A stretch of DNA of 42,368 nucleotides from Bacteroidota bacterium (lineage in GTDB: Bacteria > Bacteroidota > Bacteroidia > Bacteroidales > JAGNHN01), in contig JAKLHK010000026.1 in NCBI GenBank assembly GCA_022710185.1, positions 1-42,368 on the forward strand. The letters run 5' to 3'. Below, piece after piece: positions 25,435 to 33,600 of the stretch. Under the pieces are notes generated by a model. It was not told the DNA's origin, ran no database searches, and was given only the letters and a program-made list of their open reading frames with translations. A program made the translations under genes and the position numbers. Within the stretch, counting starts at the first letter, position 1. Each line of letters begins with the position of its first letter.

Positions 25435-25583
25435 TCCGGGAGTAACAGGAAGTACGGCTTGCGGGCACAATGATCCATCCAGGCTGACCTGCCGATAACC
25501 TGGGGACGAACGCACTGTATCGCAAATAGTTAAAGATTTGTTAAATCCAGCCGCCCTGGATGGTACCCTGTGCGAAATGCATA

Positions 25584-25591
25584 TATATTTA
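25584..25591 (+). promoter_or_regulatory. Possible -7 element of the secreted protein gene
   Basis: TATATTTA is one mismatch from TAnnTTTG and lies 22 bases before the ATG at 25613. The region is AT-rich compared with the genes around it. No clear -33 box. Confidence 0.3.
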
Positions 25592-25612
25592 TTTCGCTAT
25601 AACCCTACCCTC

Positions 25613-26467
25613 ATGAAAAGCAAGGAGAAGACGCTCAAGGAAAGATTATTGAAGTATTCGGCCCTGGCCTCGGCCACCCTGGCTGCAGTTCCGACGCAGG
25701 CAGCCGTTGTGTACACTGACATTCAGGATGTTACCCTGACAAGCACCACCAACCACTTCATTGACCTTAACAATGATGGGGTCGACGACTTTCAGATCAT
25801 GTGGATCAATTTCACCTCGGGACGTGGTGGGCTGCTGATGCCCCTCGGTGGGAATCAGGCCCTGGGCACGGTATATGGTACCAGCAGCAGCTATTTCTAT
25901 CCGAAGGCCATGAGCTTCGGAAATATGGTCAGCGCCAATCAGACAGCCTGGATCGGCAATGGGTACCAGACACTTGCAGGCCTCGGAATCTACACAAGCT
26001 CTGGAAACATCTATTACAGCGGGTATTACGGCAACTGGTTCGGGGCCACCAACAAATACCTTGGCCTGCGGTTCAGGATTGGCACCGACTGGCATTACGG
26101 TTGGGTGAGGATGGACGTGGGTAGCACTGCTGACTTCCTGACGATCAAGGATTTTGCCTTCGAGAGCGTGCCCAACACGGCCATTCTTGCAGGTGACATG
26201 GGTACCACTACGGGCTTCAACCTGGCTGGACTCATCGGCGAGACAGGGCTTTGCTGCACTGAAAACATCCTACAGGTTGACACCCGGGAGCACCAGCTGC
26301 GGGGAGCCGTGGTGGAAGTGCACAGCATCAACGGACAGCTGGTGCGCCAGGCCGTGGTTGAAGGCAACCGCCTGCAGCTCCCGTTGTATGATCTCCGCAA
26401 GGGCCTCTATATGGCAGTGCTGCGTTCTGAAGAAGGCGTGATGTCCCGCAAGATCGTGGTGGAATAG
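25613..26467 (+). CDS. Secreted protein with T9SS type A sorting domain
   Basis: With the ATG at 25613 the product has 284 residues. It has a signal peptide (basic start MKSKEKTLKERLLKY, hydrophobic ALASATLAAV, likely cut after TQAA). The body includes FIDLNNDGVDDFQIMW, a calcium-loop-like segment, and a Tyr/Gly-rich beta part with LGLRFRIGTDWHYGWVRMDV. The last 75 residues match a T9SS C-terminal domain: VEVHSINGQLVRQAVVEG, LPLYDLRKGLYMAVLRSEEG and SRKIVVE. It should cross the outer membrane by T9SS and be attached to the surface or released. An earlier in-frame start (25538) would put the signal peptide internally. The body's role is unknown. Confidence 0.85.
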   Translation: MKSKEKTLKERLLKYSALASATLAAVPTQAAVVYTDIQDVTLTSTTNHFIDLNNDGVDDFQIMWINFTSGRGGLLMPLGGNQALGTVYGTSSSYFYPKAMSFGNMVSANQTAWIGNGYQTLAGLGIYTSSGNIYYSGYYGNWFGATNKYLGLRFRIGTDWHYGWVRMDVGSTADFLTIKDFAFESVPNTAILAGDMGTTTGFNLAGLIGETGLCCTENILQVDTREHQLRGAVVEVHSINGQLVRQAVVEGNRLQLPLYDLRKGLYMAVLRSEEGVMSRKIVVE

Positions 26468-26713
26468 CGTACCGACCGCTCAGCGCTTGTTTCTGGTTTA
26501 CCGGAAAGCTTCCTGATACTTGCTTCACTTTCTTTTGCTTACCCAAAAGCTGGTAACAGATTTTCGCACCCTGGGGACCCCGCGTCAAACCCAAAGGCAG
26601 AACATGACCGTGTTTGTTGTATTTCCGGAGGAAAGCAAGACGGTGGATGGCTGGTCGGATGCACAGGCCATGCTTCGGTTACACACCTGGTTCTGCGGTG
26701 ATGTGCAATAATG

Positions 26714-26761
26714 GTGTGAGTGTGAGGGGGAGTGTGAGTGTGAGTGTGAGGGGGAGGGAGA
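26714..26761. repeat. Hexamer array (GTGTGA)8
   Basis: Eight 6-base units read GTGTGA twice, GGGGGA, GTGTGA three times, GGGGGA and GGGAGA. It is in the gene-free stretch 26468-27153, between the T9SS protein gene and the protease gene. The rest of 26468-26713 shows no supportable gene. Confidence 0.8.
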
Positions 26762-26813
26762 GAAGGCGTGTGAAAATACTGACCGGGCAAGCGAATTGTT
26801 CAGCATGAAATGG

Positions 26814-26843
26814 ATAAAAAACAAGCGGGCCGGGAGGCCCGCT
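26814..26843 (-). terminator. Rho-independent terminator of the orphan small RNA
   Basis: AGCGGGCC (26824-26831) and GGCCCGCT (26836-26843) form a perfect 8-bp stem with a 4-base loop. On the minus strand it is followed by TTGTTTTTT, a proper U-tract; the plus strand has none. Confidence 0.85.
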
Positions 26844-26905
26844 AACGGATGAGGAGACTTCAGGACGCCGGATCTTCAAAAGGAAGGAAGAAGCCCGCCC
26901 CATCC
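26814..26905 (-). ncRNA. Candidate orphan small RNA, about 90 nt
   Basis: A consensus promoter (26940-26910) and a rho-independent terminator (26843-26814) on the minus strand define a transcript of about 90 bases. No frame inside resembles a protein and no minus-strand gene lies downstream. The 5' GGATGGGG (26905-26898) can pair with CCTCATCC (26854-26847) with one wobble that is allowed only in the minus-strand RNA, which supports the orientation. A pyrimidine-rich stretch (CTTCTTCCTTCC, around 26892-26880) may be exposed and could pair with purine-rich ribosome-binding regions. No known RNA family was recognised. Confidence 0.65.
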
Positions 26906-26909
26906 ATGT

Positions 26910-26940
26910 CAAAGATACAGTCGCGCCGGGCATATTCAAA
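26910..26940 (-). promoter_or_regulatory. Consensus Bacteroidetes promoter for the small RNA
   Basis: The minus strand reads TTTG (26940-26937), exactly 19 bases, then TATCTTTG (26917-26910). Both elements match the consensus perfectly; it is the best promoter in the window. The start is expected near 26907-26904. Confidence 0.75.
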
Positions 26941-27119
26941 GTATTTTTTCAATTTTCCGAAAATATTTACTTAAATACTGTTTTCCATCATATCCTTACG
27001 GAGCGACTAACTCCAGATTATCAGGTGTCCGGCCAGGTGCCCGGGCCAGAAACCTCCAAATCCCTCACGGACAGTTTGGCTGCAGCCGGTGCTGAACCAC
27101 CCTGTTCGCCGATTATTGG

Positions 27120-27127
27120 TACATTTA
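27120..27127 (+). promoter_or_regulatory. Possible -7 element of the protease gene
   Basis: TACATTTA is one mismatch from TAnnTTTG and lies 26 bases before the preferred ATG at 27154. If correct, the GTG at 27025 cannot be the start. Confidence 0.3.
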
Positions 27128-27153
27128 TCCTCTCGCAAATACTGCATTCCCCG

Positions 27154-30100
27154 ATGGCTCGATCCCTCTCGCGAAACAGGACCCTGCTCCTCATTTTCCT
27201 TCCCATTCTGCTCCTGGCCCCCCAGGGTATGGCCCAGCCCCGGCGGCAGTTTACTCACGAACAGGATATCCCGGTCATATCCTATCCGTCTCCGGATAAG
27301 TCATTACTGGATTCAGAAGATGCACTGGCCGCGGCTCAGGGAGACCCTTACCGCATTGGTACAGGCATTCCTGCCCGACTGGATCTGATACAGGCCGGAC
27401 GGCGTCATTCCCGGCCCGATGGGGGGAGGACACTGAGCCTCATCCTCTATGCAGAAGGAGCCGAGGCCCTGGCCCTGGCCTTTGAGGTCTTTCGTCTGCC
27501 TCCGGGAACCTTCATCACCCTGAGCCATCCCCGGTCGCCTGCAGCCGTGGTATATTATGACCACCATGACAACCCAATACTGAGCCTACGCTTTGCTACG
27601 GCCATGGTGGAAGGGGACAGCCTGCTGCTCAGGGTGGAGTGTGCCCCGGGCGCGGAGGAGCCTGAACTGATCCTGGAAGAGATCGCCTTTCTCTACCGGG
27701 GGACGTCGTCCCTCACGAACAAGGGAAGCCTGGCCTCGGGGAGCTGCGAGGTGAATGTGAACTGTTCGCCTGAAGGCGATCAGTGGCAGGATGAAAAACG
27801 TGGGGTAGCCCGGGTGCAGATCAAGCTGGGGAGCCAGTACTACGTTTGTTCCGGTTCCCTGATGATCAATACGGCCCAGGACTGCACTCCCTATTTCCTT
27901 ATGGCCGAACATTGCGGTCCGGGGGTCAGTGCTGCCGACCTCAACCAGTGGGTGTTCTATTTCAATTACGAAGGCTTGAACTGCAGCAGCACTTCAGCGT
28001 TCACAGCCTCGCATACGGTGACCGGGGCTGTGAAGCGGGCCGTGGCCACCAACAACATAGGCAGCCGCTCGGATATGTTGCTCCTGGAGCTCAACCAGGA
28101 CGTGCCGAATACCTATCAACCTTATTTCAACGGCTGGGACCGTTCCGACACTGCGGTGAACCAGGGCGTGGGTATCCATCATCCTGCCGGGGACATCAAG
28201 AAGATCAGCCATTTCACCACGCCACTGTCGCCTTTCGTCAACACCCATTGGCAGGTGTATTGGTCGGCAACGGCCAACGGCCACGGAGTGACTGAAGGGG
28301 GCTCGTCGGGTAGCCCCCTCTTCGATGCGCAGGGACGGGTGGTCGGCACCCTCACCGGGGGCTACTCCTCGTGCAGCAACCTGAGCGGGTCCGACTGGTA
28401 CGGCAAGATGTCCTACCACTGGGACCAGAACGGGGCCATTGCCTCCCAGCAGGCCAAGCCCTGGCTGGACCCCCTCGCCACCGGGCTTTACCGCATGGAC
28501 GGCAGCTACTGCCGCATGGTGGCGGCTGCCTTCAGCGCCTCGCCCACCCAGGTTACCGTTGGAGACACCGTCTATCTCACCGACCTGAGCACCGGCAGCC
28601 CCACTACCTGGGCCTGGACGATGCCCGGAGGACAACCCGGCAGTTCCAGCCTTCAACACCCCTTTGTTGTGTACAACACGCCCGGGACCTACAGCATTCA
28701 GCTCACGGCTTCCAACAGCCTTTCCAGCGATACGGCCTCCAAAACAGCCTATATTACTGTTTCCCTGACCCCACCGGTGATCTGTGATACCCTGTCCTAT
28801 CCCCTTCAAGGTACCCCCACCCTCTATTCCAATGCCCAGGGTTACCCCTGCGGCACCAATGCCTGGGGCGACCTGGCCAAGGCCCAGAGGTTCGATGCCC
28901 CGGCCCAGGGCAAAGAGATCAGCGGTCTTGTGTTCCGCTTCGGGGCAGCCAGCGGGAGCGGCAGCGTACAGGCTGCGATCTGGCCGGCCACGGGTGCGGG
29001 AGGCAGTCCGGGGAGCCAGCCTGTATATAGCGAAAACCTGTCGCTTGCGGATATCGTCACGGATGTCCAGCAGAACGACCTGACCTATGTTTCCTTCACC
29101 ACACCGGTTAGGGTATCGGGGCCCTATTATGCGGGGGTTATCCTGCCTACGGCAAGCGGGGCCGTGCTGGCCCTGGTCTCCAACCAGGACGGGCAGGCCA
29201 GTCCGGTGAATGCGTGGGAACGCTTGAGCAGCGGGGCCTGGTACAATTTCGCCCAGTCCTATGGCGGGAGCCTGGATATTGCCATGGCCATACACCCGGT
29301 GGTTTGCGATACCCCACTCAGCGTGCCGTCACCCTTGGCAGGCTTTGCCGCTGACACCCAGGACATCCCCCTGGGGTATACCGTCCAGTTCACCGACAGC
29401 AGCCAGGGGCTCATTGCGCAGCGGGAGTGGCAATTTCCCGGAGGAACACCGGACACTTCGACGCAAGAGAACCCCGCTGTGCGCTACGATGTGGCGGGCT
29501 CCTATGAAGTGAGCCTCAGAGTTAGTGGCCCCGGGGGCAGCGACAGTCTTTCCCGCACGGGCTATATCCGCGTGTATGCCCCGCCCGCCGCCACTTTCAG
29601 TGCGGATACCCTGCGGGTCAGGCAGGGCGGTTACATCAGCTTTCATTCTACATCTACTGGGAAAGATCTGAGCTATAACTGGAGCTTTGCCGGAGGGTTT
29701 CCCTCCGGTGGAAACGACAGTGCCTTGACGATCCAATATAATAATGTGGGGCAATATCAGGCAGGACTGCGTGCCAGCAGCCCCTGGGGCCCCGACAGCG
29801 ACGCCGCTGCCGTCACGGTGGAAGTGGTGGATAGCCTGTGGGGCCGGGTGAGCTATGCCAATGCATCATCCACGCCCCTGGCCGGGGTGAAGGTGATGCT
29901 TGGCCAGGGGGCAGACAGCAGCCTCAGCACTGCCGATGGGTATTATGCTTTGGGGGGCCTGCCCCTCCCCGGGCAAACCCTCAGCGTCCAGCCCTTGCTT
30001 CCCGTACCTTCCGGGGTGGTGAACTCGGTGGACGCCCTGCTGATCCTGCAGCATTTTGCCAGCATCCAGCCTTTGGGTGGCCTGCACCTGATGGCTGCCG

Positions 30101-30288
30101 ACGTAGACGGCTCGGGCTACGTGAACGCCACGGACGCCATGCTGGTGGGGAGGTATTTTGCTGGCCTCCTCTCTTCTTTCCCAGCAGGGTCATGGAAGAA
30201 TACTCCGGTACTGGCCCCGACCCAGCCCTTTCAGCGCACCGATCTTCAGGCGGTAGCCACGGGGGATGTGAATGGGTCGTACCATTAG
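27154..30288 (+). CDS. Secreted trypsin-like protease with PKD domains and dockerin-like C-terminus
   Basis: From the ATG at 27154 the product has 1044 residues. The signal peptide is LLLIFLPILLLAPQGMAQ. The serine-protease domain has SGSLMIN, AEHCG (His253), RSDMLLLEL (Asp307) and GGSSGSPLF (Ser387), a full catalytic triad of trypsin/lysyl-endopeptidase type. PKD domains lie near 457-540, 728-805 and 813-890, with a beta-sandwich domain between the first two. A CNA-like module (GRVSYANASSTPLAGVKVML) leads into a dockerin-like pair: GVVNSVDALLILQHF, then DVDGSGYVNATDAMLVGRYF. The frame stops just after ATGDVNGSYH. The sister proteins continue there with cohesin-like and T9SS domains, so this protein lacks its own sorting signal. 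GTG 27025 is a less likely start. Confidence 0.87.
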   Translation: MARSLSRNRTLLLIFLPILLLAPQGMAQPRRQFTHEQDIPVISYPSPDKSLLDSEDALAAAQGDPYRIGTGIPARLDLIQAGRRHSRPDGGRTLSLILYAEGAEALALAFEVFRLPPGTFITLSHPRSPAAVVYYDHHDNPILSLRFATAMVEGDSLLLRVECAPGAEEPELILEEIAFLYRGTSSLTNKGSLASGSCEVNVNCSPEGDQWQDEKRGVARVQIKLGSQYYVCSGSLMINTAQDCTPYFLMAEHCGPGVSAADLNQWVFYFNYEGLNCSSTSAFTASHTVTGAVKRAVATNNIGSRSDMLLLELNQDVPNTYQPYFNGWDRSDTAVNQGVGIHHPAGDIKKISHFTTPLSPFVNTHWQVYWSATANGHGVTEGGSSGSPLFDAQGRVVGTLTGGYSSCSNLSGSDWYGKMSYHWDQNGAIASQQAKPWLDPLATGLYRMDGSYCRMVAAAFSASPTQVTVGDTVYLTDLSTGSPTTWAWTMPGGQPGSSSLQHPFVVYNTPGTYSIQLTASNSLSSDTASKTAYITVSLTPPVICDTLSYPLQGTPTLYSNAQGYPCGTNAWGDLAKAQRFDAPAQGKEISGLVFRFGAASGSGSVQAAIWPATGAGGSPGSQPVYSENLSLADIVTDVQQNDLTYVSFTTPVRVSGPYYAGVILPTASGAVLALVSNQDGQASPVNAWERLSSGAWYNFAQSYGGSLDIAMAIHPVVCDTPLSVPSPLAGFAADTQDIPLGYTVQFTDSSQGLIAQREWQFPGGTPDTSTQENPAVRYDVAGSYEVSLRVSGPGGSDSLSRTGYIRVYAPPAATFSADTLRVRQGGYISFHSTSTGKDLSYNWSFAGGFPSGGNDSALTIQYNNVGQYQAGLRASSPWGPDSDAAAVTVEVVDSLWGRVSYANASSTPLAGVKVMLGQGADSSLSTADGYYALGGLPLPGQTLSVQPLLPVPSGVVNSVDALLILQHFASIQPLGGLHLMAADVDGSGYVNATDAMLVGRYFAGLLSSFPAGSWKNTPVLAPTQPFQRTDLQAVATGDVNGSYH

Positions 30289-30305
30289 CGTGGGGATGAT
30301 TTTTT

Positions 30306-30340
30306 ATGGTTGATGGTTCATGGTTGATGGTTCATGGTTG
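30306..30340. repeat. Heptamer array (ATGGTTG/ATGGTTC)5
   Basis: Five exact alternating units ATGGTTG, ATGGTTC, ATGGTTG, ATGGTTC, ATGGTTG start 17 bases after the protease stop. It is the same heptamer type as near corA (TTGATGG in another register). Confidence 0.85.
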
Positions 30341-30357
30341 ATGCCTTGACAAGCCCC

Positions 30358-30397
30358 TCGACCGTGTTGAGACCGTGGTTCCACAGGCTCACCAACC
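30358..30397. repeat. Dispersed repeat, copy 2
   Basis: The sequence TCGACCGTG, then GACCGTGGTTCCACAGGCTC with ACCAACC after it, is a degenerate copy of the repeat at 22396-22436. It lies in the gene-free gap 30289-30669. The remainder of that gap (30400-30610) shows no supportable gene or RNA. Confidence 0.55.
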
Positions 30398-30610
30398 AGT
30401 GCAGGACATCGTTCAGCACCAGGGTTTGAATTGCCTCCGACTCCAGCAATGTTAATTTCGATGGTTGCCTGCAGGGGAACATTTTTTTTATTAACTTTCC
30501 TGCCTCTTAGTCTGGGAACATTTTGGGCCTTTAACATCTGTACCGTAAATGGGATGAGCGCTGTCCGGCAACGGGCAGGGCGTTGGCGGGTTTGGCCGGC
30601 ACATTGTTTA

Positions 30611-30643
30611 TTGGAGCTCAGGGTGCTGCAAGGAGTAATTTTA
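30611..30643 (+). promoter_or_regulatory. Possible promoter of the two beta-helix protein genes
   Basis: TTGG at 30611-30614, 21 bases, and TAATTTTA at 30636-30643 resemble a weak Bacteroidetes promoter. The ATG at 30670 would follow about 20 bases after the start. Confidence 0.3.
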
Positions 30644-30669
30644 TTTAACGAGAAGTCATACAGCCCATT

Positions 30670-33600
30670 ATGAATCACCAATTACTCAATCCTATGAAAA
30701 ACAAGGACAAATCCCCGAAGGTGGTGCAGGCCCGGCAAATTGCTTCAAGCTGTGCTCCCTTTGGAAAGAACACCCGGCGAAACAGTACCCTTTGGCTCGC
30801 CCTCCTGATGTTCTTCCTGGCATTCAGCAGCTCACTGGGTCAGTTGAATGCACAGACGTACACGATCGGACCGGTGAACCCATCGATCGGAACCATCAGT
30901 TCCACAACATTGACCAACCATTTTCAGTTATTCAATGTACTTGACCCATCCGGGGTCGTCATTGAGACCATCGATCTATACCCGACTGCGACAGTAGGCA
31001 GCGCGTTCACGATCGTGGTCCAGAATTCTGCCCAAACGGTGATCGCGACCTACTCGGGAACGACTACCGTTACGGGAGGTTCCACACCCATGACGGTGCC
31101 TGTTGACTTCACCATTCCTGTGGGTACTGGTTACAGGCTGGGATGGTCTACCAACCCCGGCATGAACCGCAACACCACAGGGGCCAGCTATCCCTATACC
31201 GTGCCCAATCTCATGACCATAACGGGTAACACATTTGACCCGGTATACTGGTATTGGTTCTACAATATTCAGATCAAGACCACGGCTCCTCCTGCTGCTA
31301 ATGATGCAGGTATTGCCTCCGTAGTATCTCCTACTTCCCCGGTTTCCCTGGGTGCCCATATGGTAACGGTGCAGGTCAAGAACTTCGGCACAGCCAACCT
31401 TACCAATACGCTGGTGCAGTGGAAAGTGGACGGGGTGTCCAAGACCCCCAAGCCCTGGGTAGGCAGCCTTGCTCCGGGTGGCACAGCCAACTTTGACCTG
31501 TTCAACCATACCTTCACCGCGGGGATGCATACCATCCAGGCCTGGACGAACAACCCCAACGGGCAGTTCGACAGCAATGCCAACAACGATACCGCCACGG
31601 TGCAGCTCATCGCCTGCGACCCGCTGAGCGGCAGCTATACCGTTGGGCCTACCGGCTTCTTCCCCGACCTGGCCGCAGCTATCCAGGCCATCAACCTCTG
31701 CGGGATCTCCAGCCACGTGACCTTGAACGTGGAGAGCGGCACTTACAATGGCCAGGTGACCCTGCCCCAGGTGGCCGGGCTGGATGCCACCAGGACCGTG
31801 ACCATACAGTCGGCCACGGGCAACGCCGCCGACGTGGTACTGAACTATGCCGTGACCGGATCGGCAGACAACTGGACCCTGAAGTTTGACGGGGCCGACT
31901 ATTTCACGGTGAAGAACGTGACCCTGAAGACCGATCCTAGCGTTGCGACCGACTACGCCAAGGTGGTGGTTTTCGACAACGGGGCCAACTACAACACCCT
32001 GCAGAACTGCGTGATCATCGGCAAGCCCACCACCAACGACAGCGATGCCGACTGGTATACGGTGCATTGCAACGGGGCCAATGATGCCAATTTCAACACC
32101 ATTACCGGGAACACCATTAGCGGAGGCGTCAGCGGGATCTATTTCGCCGGCGGCAGCGGAACCGGCCTGACCGAGGGTAATGTGATTACCAACAATACCA
32201 TTACAGGGTACACCTACCACGGGATCTATTTCGGTTACCAGAAGTTTGGCGTCGTCAGGGGCAATACGGTAACGCCGAATCCCATCCCCTATTCCACGGT
32301 TTACGGTTATTATGTCTATTATTCTGACTCTGCCAACCTGGTGGCCGGGAACAAGGCCTTCATGAGCCAGACCAGTACCAGCGGCACCGTCTATGGGATG
32401 AACCTATATTATTGTGACGGTACCGTGGACAACCCCCTGGTAGTGGCCAACAACTGGGTCAGCCTGATCAGCGGGGGGGCCACCCTTTATGGCATCTACA
32501 GCACCACCGGGACGAGCCAGCGCTATTATCACAACTCCGTTCAGGTGCTGGCCGGTGACGGTGCCAGTGAGTACGCCATGTATGTGAGTGGTGGTACCGA
32601 CCTGATGGCCGCCAACAACCTGCTGGCCAACTTCAGCGGGGGCTATGCTGCCTATGCCGTAACCAGTCCGGTGTTTACTTACCTGGACCACAACAACCTA
32701 TACAGCACGGCCACTCCCCTGGCCTATTACAACGGGACCAATTACGCCACCCTGGCCGCCTGGCAGGCCGGAACGGGCGCTGACGGCAATTCCACCAGCT
32801 TCGACCCCTTCTACACTTCTGCGACCGACCTTACCCCGTCCAATACCCCGATGGATAATCAGGGAACACCCATTGCCATTGTCCCCCTGGATATTTTTGG
32901 TGCTGCGCGCAGCCTTACCACGCCTGACATCGGTGCAGTGGAGTATACCGGCTCCTCGGCCACCATGGCCCTGACCGCCGGCTTCGCCTGCGACGGCAAC
33001 CAGGTCAGCTTCCCGGTCACCGCCCAGAACTTCAACAATGTGGCGGGCATCTCCCTCGCCCTCAACCATGGGGCTGGTTTCAGCTTCGTTGGACTGCAGA
33101 ACGTCCATGCCAGCCTGGCCGGCATCCTCGCCAATGGAGCAGGCGGCCAGGCGTTGATCTCCTGGCTAAGCAGCACAGGGAACGGGGTCAACCTCCCCAA
33201 TGGCACCCTCTTTGACCTCGTGTTCAACGCCAATGTGGCTGGCACCTATGACCTGAACTTTGATATGGGACCCAATGGCTGTGAAATCGTCAAAGGGAAC
33301 GGAGATTTCCTCATGGTATCCTTTGTTGGTGATGAAGCCATCATTACCCCCTGTTCCGACATCAGCGGCACACTTAAGTATAATAATGTGCCCGCCCTTC
33401 CGCCGGTTCCAAACACTCCCATGGGTGGGGTGAGCATTTCGCTCCTGGACGGCACCAAGGGCGTTTTCGCCAGTACGGTGACCAATGCCGCAGGCAACTA
33501 CTCCTTTACCAATGTACCCAACGGCACCTACGACATCGCCGTGAGCACCACCAAGCCCTGGGGCGGGGTGAACTCCGTGGATGCCCTGCTGATCCTGAAG

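Noticed and set aside
26520..26939. Several overlapping short frames (60-90 codons) around the hexamer array
   Set aside because: Their sequence is mostly translated simple repeat; none has a plausible start context or recognisable family.
27994..29295. Minus-strand open frame of 433 codons
   Set aside because: It is opposite the protease gene and rich in Gly, Arg and His without any motif.
30976..32220. Minus-strand open frame of 414 codons
   Set aside because: It mirrors the beta-helix gene and has no motif of its own.
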